This document shows, piece after piece, positions 55,939 to 64,000 of a DNA stretch of 64,000 bases. The notes under the pieces were generated by a model that had not been told where the DNA came from, did no database searches, and was given only the letters and a program-made list of their open reading frames with translations. Source of the DNA: Chryseolinea lacunae. Lineage in GTDB: Bacteria > Bacteroidota > Bacteroidia > Cytophagales > Cyclobacteriaceae. The DNA is taken from the NCBI RefSeq assembly GCF_016735595.1, contig NZ_JAERRB010000003.1:113401-177400 (forward strand), in the 5' to 3' direction. The translations under genes and the position numbers were made by a program. How positions within the stretch are numbered: the first letter of the stretch is position 1; every line of letters begins with the position of its first letter.

Positions 55939-57465
55939 ATGTCTACCCGCAAGATCACCCGCGCCTTAATCTCCGTATTCTATAAAGACAACCTCGAGCC
56001 CATTGTGCACACGCTGGCCAAGCAGGGTGTGGAATTTGTTTCCACCGGTGGCACGCAGGAGTTCATTGAGAAGCTGGGATACCCGGTGGTTCCCGTGGAG
56101 AAATTGACGGGCTACCCCTCGATCTTTGGAGGCCGTGTGAAAACCTTGCACCCCGCTGTTTTTGGTGGCATTCTCTATCGTCGCGAAGACGCCGGCGATT
56201 TGAAACAGGCAAAGGAGTTTAACATCGCGCCACTCGACCTTGTGATTGTGGACCTTTATCCTTTTGAAGAAACCGTGGCCAAAGGCGGCACCGAAGAAGA
56301 TATTATCGAGAAGATCGACATTGGCGGCATCTCGCTCATTCGTGGCGCGGCCAAGAACTACGAAGACGTGCTCATCGTTTCTTCGCGCACGCAATACGGC
56401 AGTCTGCTTGAGCTGCTGCAATCCGGCAATGGCGACACCACACTGGCCGATCGCAAGAAGTTTGCCGCCCTGGCGTTTGGAGTCACGTCGCACTACGACA
56501 CGGCCATCTATAACTACTTTAACCAGGAGTTTCAATTTCCCGGTTTCAAGAAAAGCATTCAGGAAGGACGCGCCCTTCGCTATGGCGAAAACCCCCACCA
56601 ACGCGGAACCTACTATGGCGACCTCGACGGTTTGTTTGAACAACTGAATGGCAAAGAACTTTCCTACAACAACCTCGTGGACGTTGACGCGGCCGTGAAC
56701 CTGGTGCAGGAGTTTGATGGCGAGACAGCGTTTGTCATCATCAAACACACCAACGCGTGTGGAGTGGCCGTATCGTCGACGGTGAAAGAGGCCTACCTCA
56801 AAGCCTTCCAGGCCGACACGCTTTCGGCATTCGGTGGTGTTTTGGCTACAAATCGTAAAATCGACCTGGCCGCGGCCGAAGAAATTAACAAGCTCTTCTT
56901 CGAGATCCTGATCGCACCGGCCTACGACGACGACGCGCTGGCGTTGCTGAAGTCGAAAAAGAACCGGATGCTTTTGTTGCAGAAGCAGCCGTTGAAAGAA
57001 ACCGTTCAATACAAAACCCTGCTCAACGGTGTGATTGAGCAAGATCTCGATTTGAAGACCGATGCCAAAGCCGACCTGAAGGTGATGACCAAACGAGCGC
57101 CCACGGCCAGCGAGGTGGATGCTCTGTTGTTTGCGAGCAAGATCTGCAAGCACACCAAGTCAAACACCATTGTGCTGGCAGTAGACGGACAACTTATTGC
57201 CAGCGGCGTGGGTCAAACGTCGCGTGTGGATGCGTTGAAGCAAGCCATCGAGAAGGCAGCATCGTTCGGATTGTCGGTGAACGGAGCGGCCATGGCCTCC
57301 GATGCATTCTTCCCGTTCCCCGATTGTGTGGAAATTGCTCACCAGTCTGGCATCCGTGCGGTGATTCAGCCGGGTGGTTCTGTGAAGGATCAGGACTCTA
57401 TTGCCGTCTGCGACCAACACGAAATGGCGATGGTCTTCACCGGCACGCGTCATTTCAAACATTGA
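55939..57465 (+). CDS. purH: Bifunctional AICAR formyltransferase/IMP cyclohydrolase
   Basis: PurH carries out the last two steps of IMP synthesis. The 508-residue protein has the N-terminal MGS-like cyclohydrolase domain (LISVFYKDNLEPIVHTLAKQ, FGGRVKTLHP) and the C-terminal formyltransferase domain with IIKHTNACGVA. Length is normal. It lies close to mreB but has its own candidate promoter; the gap between them (57466-57650) shows no clear signal. Confidence 0.97.
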   Translation: MSTRKITRALISVFYKDNLEPIVHTLAKQGVEFVSTGGTQEFIEKLGYPVVPVEKLTGYPSIFGGRVKTLHPAVFGGILYRREDAGDLKQAKEFNIAPLDLVIVDLYPFEETVAKGGTEEDIIEKIDIGGISLIRGAAKNYEDVLIVSSRTQYGSLLELLQSGNGDTTLADRKKFAALAFGVTSHYDTAIYNYFNQEFQFPGFKKSIQEGRALRYGENPHQRGTYYGDLDGLFEQLNGKELSYNNLVDVDAAVNLVQEFDGETAFVIIKHTNACGVAVSSTVKEAYLKAFQADTLSAFGGVLATNRKIDLAAAEEINKLFFEILIAPAYDDDALALLKSKKNRMLLLQKQPLKETVQYKTLLNGVIEQDLDLKTDAKADLKVMTKRAPTASEVDALLFASKICKHTKSNTIVLAVDGQLIASGVGQTSRVDALKQAIEKAASFGLSVNGAAMASDAFFPFPDCVEIAHQSGIRAVIQPGGSVKDQDSIAVCDQHEMAMVFTGTRHFKH

Positions 57466-57650
57466 CATGATCGCTCGTGTTGATTAATTCTTCGAGCGTA
57501 GATTTCCGGCGGTAGAAAATTTTCAGTGGCGCTAAAAAACTTACATTTTTGAAGCGTTCGTCTTTATTTTGGTAAATTAGATGCAATTTTACGATCCACT
57601 CTCCAGAATATCAGGCGTTCACATTTAAAACCATAAGGCAAAAGACATAC

Positions 57651-58676
57651 ATGGCATTTTTTGATTTCTTCACCAGCGACATTGCGATAGACCTGGGCAC
57701 AGCAAACACACTGATCATCTATAAGGATAAAATTGTCGTTGACGAACCTTCTATCATCGCCCTCGACAAAGTGAATACGAAAGTGCTGGCCATCGGCCGT
57801 GAGGCGATGCAGATGCACGAGAAAACGCACGATCACATCAAAACCATCCGCCCGCTCAAGGAAGGTGTTATCGCCGACTTCCAAGCGGCCGAGATGATGA
57901 TACGCGGTCTCATCAAAATGATCGACACAGGCAAGCGCCTCTTCCCACCTTCCTACCGCATGGTGATCTGCATTCCTTCGGGCATCACGGAAGTGGAGAA
58001 GCGCGCCGTGCGCGACTCGGCCGAACACGCCGGTGCCAAGGAAGTATACATGATTTATGAACCCATTGCCGCCGCCATAGGCACGGGCATCGATATTGAA
58101 CAACCCATCGGCAACATGATTGTTGACATCGGGGGCGGAACGACCGACATCGCGGTGATTGCCCTTTCGGGTATTGTGTGCGACCAGTCTATCCGCGTAG
58201 CCGGTGACACCTTCAACCGCGACATCCTCGACTACATGCGTCGCCAGCACAATTTGCTGATCGGCGAGCGTTCGGCCGAGAAAGTGAAAATTGAAGTAGG
58301 CTCGGCGCTTACGGAACTCGACGACGGACCTCCTGACTACGAAATCCGTGGCCGCGATCTTATGACCGGCATTCCGAAGACCATCAAGATCAGCTATTCT
58401 GAAATTGCATTCGCACTCGACAAGTCTGTTTCGAAACTGGAAGAGGCTGTGTTGAAAGCACTGGAGACGTCGCCTCCCGAATTGTCGGCCGACATCTATG
58501 AGCGTGGCATCTACCTGACCGGGGGTGGAGCCTTGCTGCGGGGACTCGACAAACGCCTGGCGTTGAAAACCAAGCTGCCGATTCACGTGGCCGACGATCC
58601 GTTGCGCGCCGTGGTGCGTGGCACGGGCCAGACGCTGAAAAACATTCAACAGTATCGTGCAGTGTTGATGACGTAA
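57651..58676 (+). CDS. mreB: Rod shape-determining protein MreB
   Basis: MreB is the bacterial actin that guides side-wall synthesis. The 341-residue protein has IAIDLGTANTLIIYKDK-like phosphate-1 loop, DIGGGTTDIAVIA as phosphate-2 and TGGGALLRGLDKRL near the end, all canonical. mreC follows 3 bp later. The cluster mreB-mreC-mreD-mrdA-rodA is complete, so the cell is probably rod-shaped. Confidence 0.98.
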   Translation: MAFFDFFTSDIAIDLGTANTLIIYKDKIVVDEPSIIALDKVNTKVLAIGREAMQMHEKTHDHIKTIRPLKEGVIADFQAAEMMIRGLIKMIDTGKRLFPPSYRMVICIPSGITEVEKRAVRDSAEHAGAKEVYMIYEPIAAAIGTGIDIEQPIGNMIVDIGGGTTDIAVIALSGIVCDQSIRVAGDTFNRDILDYMRRQHNLLIGERSAEKVKIEVGSALTELDDGPPDYEIRGRDLMTGIPKTIKISYSEIAFALDKSVSKLEEAVLKALETSPPELSADIYERGIYLTGGGALLRGLDKRLALKTKLPIHVADDPLRAVVRGTGQTLKNIQQYRAVLMT

Positions 58677-58679
58677 GAC

Positions 58680-59522
58680 ATGGAGCGGCTCCTTCTTTTT
58701 GTATTTCAAAACCGCGCCTTCTTCACCTTTCTAGCTCTAGAGATCTTTTGTGCCTGGTTGGTTGTGCAGAACAATCAGTACCAGGGCACCAAGTTCTTTA
58801 ACTCCTCCAACGGGCTGGTGGCCGCCATGAACAACTTCTCGCAAGGGGTTCGCGACTATTTTCAGCTCAGCGAAGTGAACCGCATGCTGGCGGAAGAAAA
58901 CGCCGCACTGAAAAAACAACTGGGCCGTCCGCAGCGCGCCATTGCCTATCCCCTCGATTCTCTGACCATCCGCGACTCGGTGATGGTGAAGCAATACGAC
59001 TTCATCAGCGCCAAGGTGGTGAACAACCACGTGGACTTCTTCAAAAACTTTATCACCATCGACAAAGGCCAGGATGCCGGTCTTGAACCCGGCATGGGTG
59101 TGATCAGTCCGCTGGGGGTGGTGGGCAAAGTGAAAACCGTATCCAAACACTATAGCGTGGTCACCTCCATACTGCACATCGACTGGATGGTGTCGGCCTT
59201 GCTGAAACGCACCGGCGATTTTGGCACCGTGCAGTGGCAGGGAACCGACCCCGACCACATCGCCCTCAAATACATCCCACCCCATGTTAAACCAGTGGTG
59301 GGCGACTCGGTGGTCACGTCGGGCTACAACGCCATTTATCCCGAAGGCGTCATGATCGGCATTATCGAAGACGTGAAGCTGCGAAACGGCTCGCTGTTCT
59401 ATGACATCAACGTGAAGCTGAGCCAGGATTTTCGCAAGCTCTCGTTTGTGACATTGGTTAAAAATCATTTGCAAGCCGAACAGGATTCGGTGGAGCAGGT
59501 CATCCAAAAGCTGGAACGATGA
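58680..59522 (+). CDS. mreC: Rod shape-determining protein MreC
   Basis: The 280-residue protein has one N-terminal membrane helix, a coiled coil (MLAEENAALKKQLGRP) and two beta-domains (FKNFITIDKGQDAGLEPGMGV, GVVGKVKTVS) in the periplasm. It links MreB to PBP2. It ends overlapping mreD by 4 bp. Confidence 0.95.
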   Translation: MERLLLFVFQNRAFFTFLALEIFCAWLVVQNNQYQGTKFFNSSNGLVAAMNNFSQGVRDYFQLSEVNRMLAEENAALKKQLGRPQRAIAYPLDSLTIRDSVMVKQYDFISAKVVNNHVDFFKNFITIDKGQDAGLEPGMGVISPLGVVGKVKTVSKHYSVVTSILHIDWMVSALLKRTGDFGTVQWQGTDPDHIALKYIPPHVKPVVGDSVVTSGYNAIYPEGVMIGIIEDVKLRNGSLFYDINVKLSQDFRKLSFVTLVKNHLQAEQDSVEQVIQKLER

Positions 59523-60034
59523 GCCGTGTAAGCATTCTACAGATTGTATCGTTTTTTATCTACCTGTTCTATCAGGTACTCATCCTGCAAAACGTGGTGC
59601 TGTTTCACACGGCGTTCTGCTTTTTGTATGTAGCCTACCTGCTGTTGCTGCCCGTAGAAACCAATCCGCTCATTTTGATGGCCATTGGTTTTGTGATGGG
59701 GTTCACGGTAGATCTTTTTTATGAAAGCATGGGCCTCCACGCCTTTGCCTGTGTGCTTGTGATGTATGTGCGTAACTATTGGCTCAACAACCTCACCCCG
59801 CAGGGTGGCTACGACAGCAGCGCAATTCCGTCGCTGGCGCTGAACGGCCTGCAGTGGTTCATGGTGTATATGACGCCCATGTTGTTTCTGCATCATGCGG
59901 TGTTGTTCTATATGGAAGCCGGGGGCTTTGGCATGTTTTGGTTCACGTTGTGGAAAACAATCACCAGCACTTTTTTTACATTATTCGTAATTTTAATAGC
60001 GCAGTTTTTGTTTCCCAGCGGAAGAGGCCGCTAG
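59519..60034 (+). CDS. mreD: Rod shape-determining protein MreD
   Basis: The 171-residue hydrophobic protein has about five membrane helices. It starts at an ATGA overlap with mreC, which suggests translational coupling. The sequence itself is poorly conserved, and the call rests on size, helices and position between mreC and mrdA. Confidence 0.88.
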   Translation: MSRVSILQIVSFFIYLFYQVLILQNVVLFHTAFCFLYVAYLLLLPVETNPLILMAIGFVMGFTVDLFYESMGLHAFACVLVMYVRNYWLNNLTPQGGYDSSAIPSLALNGLQWFMVYMTPMLFLHHAVLFYMEAGGFGMFWFTLWKTITSTFFTLFVILIAQFLFPSGRGR

Positions 60035-60100
60035 GTTCCGGGCATCTGCCCCACCTTGTTTTTTTACGCCGTGTTGAAGGACTTTAAAATTGGTTGAAAA

Positions 60101-61912
60101 ATGAATGAAGGCCGGAAAGAAATAATTCAGATCGTTTTTGTGCTGGTGGCGTTTGTATTCCTCATCAAACTGTTTTTCATCCAAGTGGTGGACGATCGCT
60201 ATGCACAACTTGCCAATAGCAACGCCATTCTCCGCCAGATCGATTACCCGGTGCGGGGCTTGATCTATGACCGCAACGGAAAGCTTTTGGTATACAACAC
60301 GCCCGAGTTTGACTTGCAGATCATTCAACGCGAAGTGAAAAACCTGGACTCGGCAAAATTCTGCGAAGTGTTTTCCATGACACCGGCCGGGCTCCGTCAG
60401 TCGTTCAAAGAACTGAAGGCCAAAAAAGAATACAGCCCTGTTAAGCCCACCATTTTCCTCACCAAGCTTTCGGCCCGCGACTTTGCCAAGATCGAAGACA
60501 ACATCGACGAGTTTCCGGGCTTCTACATTCAGGCCCGTACCACGCGCGCCTACAATGCCCAAGCGGCAGCCAATGCCATCGGCTATGTGAGCGAAATTTC
60601 GAAAACAAAACTGGAACGCGACAAAACCGGCATCTATAAACAAGGCGACTACATCGGCCAAAGCGGCATCGAGGCGTTCTATGAACAATATCTGCGCGGC
60701 ACACGGGGCGTGCGCTTCAAACTGCGCAATGTGGACGGCATCGAGAAAGGCTCGTTCCGCGACGGCGAGATGGACACACTGTCCACCCCAGGTCAGGACA
60801 TCACCAGCACCATCGACCTTGAACTTCAGAAATACGGCGAGTTCCTGTTGAAAGGAAAATCGGGAAGTATCATCGCCATCGAACCCAAAACAGGCGAAAT
60901 TCTGTCCATGGTGTCGGGCCCTTCTTACGATCCCACGTTGCTCACCGGCAAGAACTACAGCTCCAACTTTGTGCTCATCAGCAACGACACCAACAAGCCG
61001 TTGTTCAATCGTCCGCTCATGGCGCAATACCGCCCCGGGTCCATCTTCAAAATTGCACAAGCCATGGTAGCCTTGCAGGAAGGTGTGATCACTCCCGAGA
61101 CGCGCATCCGCTGCGACCGTTCCATCATTGACTGTCACGGTCCGCACACCAACGAAGATCTTCGCGGCGCCATCACCAACTCGTGCAACCCCTACTTCTG
61201 GGGTGTGCTGCGCCGCATGTTGAACCAGGGCAAGTCTAACAATCCCTTCGACGACACGCGCGTTGGCCTGGCCGAGTGGAACAAGCACATGTCGAGCTTT
61301 GGCTTCGGCACACGTCTGGGCATTGACCTTCCCAACGAAAAACGCGGACTGGTGCCAAGCCCGGCATACTATGACCGCGCGTATGGCGGACGCCCCTGGA
61401 AATTCTCGAACATCTATTCCATTGCCATTGGCGAAGGTGAAAACCTTGTGGTTCCGCTGCAGATGGCAAACTTCGCCGCCACGGTGGCCAACAAAGGATA
61501 CTACATCACGCCACACCTGGTGAAAGCCATCGGCCCATCGGGCAAACCGCTGCCCGCCTATGTTGAAAAACATTTTACGACCATCGACTCGGCCTATTTC
61601 CGCGTGGCCAGGGATGCTATGGAGCGTGTGGTGGAAGCGGGAACTGCGCAGTATCGTGCAAAGTTGAAAGACGTGATTGTGTGTGGCAAGACCGGCACCG
61701 TGCAAAACGAACCACGCCCCGATCACTCGGTGTTCATTGCCTTCGCGCCAAAAGAAAACCCGACGATCGCCATCTCGGTCTATGTTGAATTCTCCGGACA
61801 AGGTGGACGTGCGGCGGCCTCTATCGCCAGCCTCATGATTGAAAAATATTTGTATGGCGCCACCAAGCGTCCTCAAATTGAAGAGTATGTGTTGAAAGGA
61901 AAATTTCTCTGA
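60101..61912 (+). CDS. mrdA: Penicillin-binding protein 2 (elongasome transpeptidase)
   Basis: PBP2 crosslinks side-wall peptidoglycan with RodA. The 603-residue protein has one N-terminal helix, the PBP dimer domain, and transpeptidase motifs SxxK at 314-317 (SIFK), SxN at 361-363 (SCN) and KTG at 530-532 (GKTGTVQN). Its gene begins 66 bp after mreD and ends 3 bp before rodA. Confidence 0.97.
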   Translation: MNEGRKEIIQIVFVLVAFVFLIKLFFIQVVDDRYAQLANSNAILRQIDYPVRGLIYDRNGKLLVYNTPEFDLQIIQREVKNLDSAKFCEVFSMTPAGLRQSFKELKAKKEYSPVKPTIFLTKLSARDFAKIEDNIDEFPGFYIQARTTRAYNAQAAANAIGYVSEISKTKLERDKTGIYKQGDYIGQSGIEAFYEQYLRGTRGVRFKLRNVDGIEKGSFRDGEMDTLSTPGQDITSTIDLELQKYGEFLLKGKSGSIIAIEPKTGEILSMVSGPSYDPTLLTGKNYSSNFVLISNDTNKPLFNRPLMAQYRPGSIFKIAQAMVALQEGVITPETRIRCDRSIIDCHGPHTNEDLRGAITNSCNPYFWGVLRRMLNQGKSNNPFDDTRVGLAEWNKHMSSFGFGTRLGIDLPNEKRGLVPSPAYYDRAYGGRPWKFSNIYSIAIGEGENLVVPLQMANFAATVANKGYYITPHLVKAIGPSGKPLPAYVEKHFTTIDSAYFRVARDAMERVVEAGTAQYRAKLKDVIVCGKTGTVQNEPRPDHSVFIAFAPKENPTIAISVYVEFSGQGGRAAASIASLMIEKYLYGATKRPQIEEYVLKGKFL

Positions 61913-61915
61913 CGG

Positions 61916-63187
61916 ATGCGGAAAGACGAATTTATATCGGACAAGATCGACTGGGTGACCGTGGGCCTCTACATGGCCATTGTGTTTGCGGGCTGGCTTA
62001 ACATCTATGCCGTTACCTACGACCAGAACGAGAACCTTTCCATCTTCAACGTCACCATCAACTCCGGACGACAGCTTTTGTTCATTGCCGGATCGGCCAT
62101 CATCATCATGGCCATCCTCATCATTGACATGCGGTTTTATGAAACCTTTGCCTACATTATTTATGGTGCGGTCTTATTTCTGCTGCTCCTTGTGCCCATC
62201 GTGGGAAAGGAAGTGGGTGGAAACAAGGCGTGGCTTGGCATTGGATCGTTTGGTGTACAGCCGTCGGAGTTTGCCAAGTTTGCCACGGCGCTGGCGGTGG
62301 CGAAGTATATTGGGTCCGTTGGTTTTCGCATGGACCAATTGCGAAATCAGCTCGTTCTTTTCGCGATGATTGGTGGCTCCATGGTGTTGATCCTGCTTCA
62401 GAAAGACACGGGAACAGCATTGGTGTTTACGGTGTTCACACTGGTGTTTTTTCGTGAAGGCATGTCGCCCCTGCTCATCATCATGGGCGTGGTGGCTGCA
62501 GTCATTTTCATTCTCACGTTGTTGGTCAACGAATATTATTTGTTCACGGGCATTGGCATCATACTGGTTGTCGCCATCATCATGGGCAAGAAAAAACCAA
62601 AACGCATCATGCTGTTGACCGCCGCCGCCATCGCGGTTTGCTGCGTGATTGTGAGTGTGGACTATGTAGTGACCAATGTGCTGAAGCCTCACCAGCAAAA
62701 CCGTGTGAAGGCGCTGATCAATCCCGATGCAGACCCGCTTGGCTTTGGCTGGAACGTGACGCAATCGAAAATCGCCATCGGCAGCGGTGGCTTTCTGGGC
62801 AAAGGCTTTTTGAAAGGCACACAGACAAAATTTGACTTCGTGCCCGAACAAAGCACAGACTTTATTTTCTGCACCATCGGCGAAGAACACGGCTGGATTG
62901 GAAGCCTCTTCATCATGAGCCTGTTCGTGGCCTTGTTGCTGCGCATTTTGTTTTTGGCCGAACGACAGAAGAATCGCTTCGCGAGGGTGTATGGCTATTC
63001 GGTGGCGTGTATATTCTTTTTCCACTTTGCCGTGAACATCGGCATGACCATCGGGCTCTTTCCCGTGATTGGTATTCCGTTGCCGTTCTTCAGCTATGGT
63101 GGTTCGTCGCTTTGGGGCTTCACCATCCTGCTCTTCATTTTGCTGAAGCTCGACATCCACCGCATGCAGGTGTTGCAGCGGATTTAG
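61916..63187 (+). CDS. rodA: Rod shape-determining glycosyltransferase RodA
   Basis: RodA polymerises lipid II with PBP2. The 423-residue SEDS protein has about ten helices and the family motifs KAWLGIGSFGVQPSEFAKFA, QKDTGTALVF and TIGEEHGWIG, followed by NIGMTIGLFPVIGIPLPFFSYGGSS at the end. The middle contains an extra hydrophobic section, so it is longer than E. coli RodA (370). It starts 3 bp after mrdA. Confidence 0.97.
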   Translation: MRKDEFISDKIDWVTVGLYMAIVFAGWLNIYAVTYDQNENLSIFNVTINSGRQLLFIAGSAIIIMAILIIDMRFYETFAYIIYGAVLFLLLLVPIVGKEVGGNKAWLGIGSFGVQPSEFAKFATALAVAKYIGSVGFRMDQLRNQLVLFAMIGGSMVLILLQKDTGTALVFTVFTLVFFREGMSPLLIIMGVVAAVIFILTLLVNEYYLFTGIGIILVVAIIMGKKKPKRIMLLTAAAIAVCCVIVSVDYVVTNVLKPHQQNRVKALINPDADPLGFGWNVTQSKIAIGSGGFLGKGFLKGTQTKFDFVPEQSTDFIFCTIGEEHGWIGSLFIMSLFVALLLRILFLAERQKNRFARVYGYSVACIFFFHFAVNIGMTIGLFPVIGIPLPFFSYGGSSLWGFTILLFILLKLDIHRMQVLQRI

Positions 63188-63209
63188 CAGAAGACAACTT
63201 TTAAAAAAT

Positions 63210-63884
63210 CTAGACTTTCAGTTCGGTAGGTTCGGACACAAATGCATCGCCACGATATTGCCTGGACCAGCGCACAATGAGCGGCACCAGCAGTACTACC
63301 GGTGCCAGCCACGCCACAACGGGAGGCAGCGCGGTGTTGTTCACCACAATGAATGCCGTGAGCGCTGCGATGTAGCAACCGATCATGCGTTGCAAGTGCG
63401 CGACAAGCCAGAATCTTTTAGTGCGTACTTTGCCTTGATAGTGGTTGATATCTTTCCGGGCCAGTCGCAATCCAAAAAATCCAAACACCAGAAACACGGC
63501 GCCAAAGGTCTGACCACCAAATACAAATTCACCACCCTTCACGATGAAGGCCAATCCAAACACGATCATGCTCACGGTGAGTATCCAGTCGATGAGGGCA
63601 GGGCGTTGTCCCTTGCCGAGATTTTTCAGCGACAAATATCGCTGGCCCGTTCCCACCAGGTAGAGCGTGAACACGCCCACCATAAACAGAAAATAGTTTA
63701 GGTGCAGCACGGCCAACAAAAGCGACGAGACGCCGGCGATGAGCATTCCATATAGAAAAACGATGCCCACCTTGCGATGAAGATTGTCACCTTTGCTTCG
63801 CACAATGTTGATGGAACCTGAAAGCAAACCTGCGGCGCCACCGGCGATGTGAAGCACCAATAGCGGCGTGAAAAATTTTTCCAT
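63210..63884 (-). CDS. Membrane protein, DUF2306-like
   Basis: The 224-residue protein has about seven hydrophobic helices starting LLVLHIAGGAAGLLSGSINI. It has LHRKVGIVFLYGMLIAG, a pattern seen in DUF2306-type proteins of Bacteroidota with possible heme or metal histidines, and RFWLVAHLQRMIGCYIAALTAF. The function is unknown. It converges on rodA. Confidence 0.78.
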   Translation of the reverse strand: MEKFFTPLLVLHIAGGAAGLLSGSINIVRSKGDNLHRKVGIVFLYGMLIAGVSSLLLAVLHLNYFLFMVGVFTLYLVGTGQRYLSLKNLGKGQRPALIDWILTVSMIVFGLAFIVKGGEFVFGGQTFGAVFLVFGFFGLRLARKDINHYQGKVRTKRFWLVAHLQRMIGCYIAALTAFIVVNNTALPPVVAWLAPVVLLVPLIVRWSRQYRGDAFVSEPTELKV

Positions 63885-63920
63885 GCGTTTTACCGTTGAA
63901 AAAGATTTTAAAAAGGAGGA

Positions 63921-64000
63921 TTATAAAAACCGGCGCTCGACCAGTTCCATAAACTCATGGAACTCTTCGCTGTCGCTGTCCCACCCAACAGAATGTTCTT
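63921..64000 (-). CDS. C-terminal end of an unidentified protein (cut by the window edge)
   Basis: On the minus strand an open frame enters at 63998 and ends at TAA 63923-63921. It gives 25 residues rich in Glu and Asp, ending EFMELVERRFL. The other frames contain stops or look less protein-like. The gene is on the same strand as the DUF2306-like gene, 36 bp upstream of it. No family can be named from so short a tail. Confidence 0.5.
   Translation of the reverse strand, partial: EHSVGWDSDSEEFHEFMELVERRFL

Noticed and set aside
55966-57153. Open frame opposite purH (395 codons)
   Set aside because: Antisense shadow of purH; no recognisable domain.
59993-61876. Long open frame on the minus strand over mrdA (627 codons)
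   Set aside because: It mirrors the codons of the well-supported PBP2 gene and has no protein family features; a GC-rich antisense shadow.

Overview
The window reads as an ordinary stretch of chromosome from a member of the Bacteroidota, most likely order Cytophagales (Chryseolinea/Ohtaekwangia-like; the genus is a guess). Support: repeated Bacteroidota-type -7 promoter boxes (TAnnTTTG), a subtilase with a type IX secretion (T9SS) C-terminal sorting domain, DUF4270 and DUF4834 proteins, a PanC/PanD locus divergent from a short GT5 glycogen-synthase-like gene, and a full MreBCD-PBP2-RodA rod-shape operon. No phage, transposase, CRISPR or plasmid gene is visible.

Layout. 1-540: an intact initiator tRNA-fMet on the minus strand, sitting in an array of broken tRNA copies and duplicated terminators in which a perfect 16-bp palindrome replaces the anticodon-stem/variable-arm segment. 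584-2833: ribosome-assembly GTPases Era and Der. 2.9-6.4 kb: a tiny lipoprotein, a SprT-like metalloprotein, a cell-wall recycling operon (BadF-type sugar kinase, MurQ, an unknown protein) and a cytochrome-b5-like protein. 6.4-14.8 kb: an envelope cluster of RDD, M19 dipeptidase, SpoIIM-like, membrane protein, DUF4129, DUF4350, MoxR AAA+ and DUF58. 14.9-18.4 kb: the secreted subtilase. 18.4-22.6 kb (minus): PmoA-like, Tat-exported Gfo/Idh/MocA and GMC oxidoreductases. 22.8-31 kb: CarB lacking its allosteric domain, DUF4834, DapF, SecA and a SPOR lipoprotein. 31-32.6 kb: a histidine kinase and a response regulator arranged tail to tail. 32.7-36.6 kb (minus): a beta-propeller/cytochrome c dehydrogenase-like protein and a DUF1080-PA14 protein.

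36.7-45.6 kb: M20 amidohydrolase, then GlmS, a DUF4270 lipoprotein and a GT5-only glycosyltransferase on the minus strand, divergent from PanC-PanD, a flippase-like membrane protein and a lipoprotein. 45.8-57.5 kb: UbiA-family prenyltransferase, PurN, thioesterase, homogentisate dioxygenase, CtpA protease, RIC-type hemerythrin, a DHFR-like reductase, RuvX, peptide deformylase, a methionine aminotransferase next to an omega-amidase, and PurH. 57.6-63.2 kb: mreB-mreC-mreD-mrdA-rodA. The right edge holds a small membrane protein and the C-terminal end of an unidentified minus-strand gene.

Functional threads are cell-wall synthesis and recycling (MurQ/kinase, DapF, GlmS, MreBCD/PBP2/RodA, CtpA), nucleotide synthesis (CarB, PurN, PurH), oxidation of sugars or glycosides (GMC, Gfo/Idh/MocA, propeller/cytochrome c, DUF1080) and protein export (SecA, T9SS cargo). 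The most unusual sequence is the tRNA-fMet relic array at the left edge. A second theme is the very short 5' leaders implied for def and era by the position of their promoter boxes.
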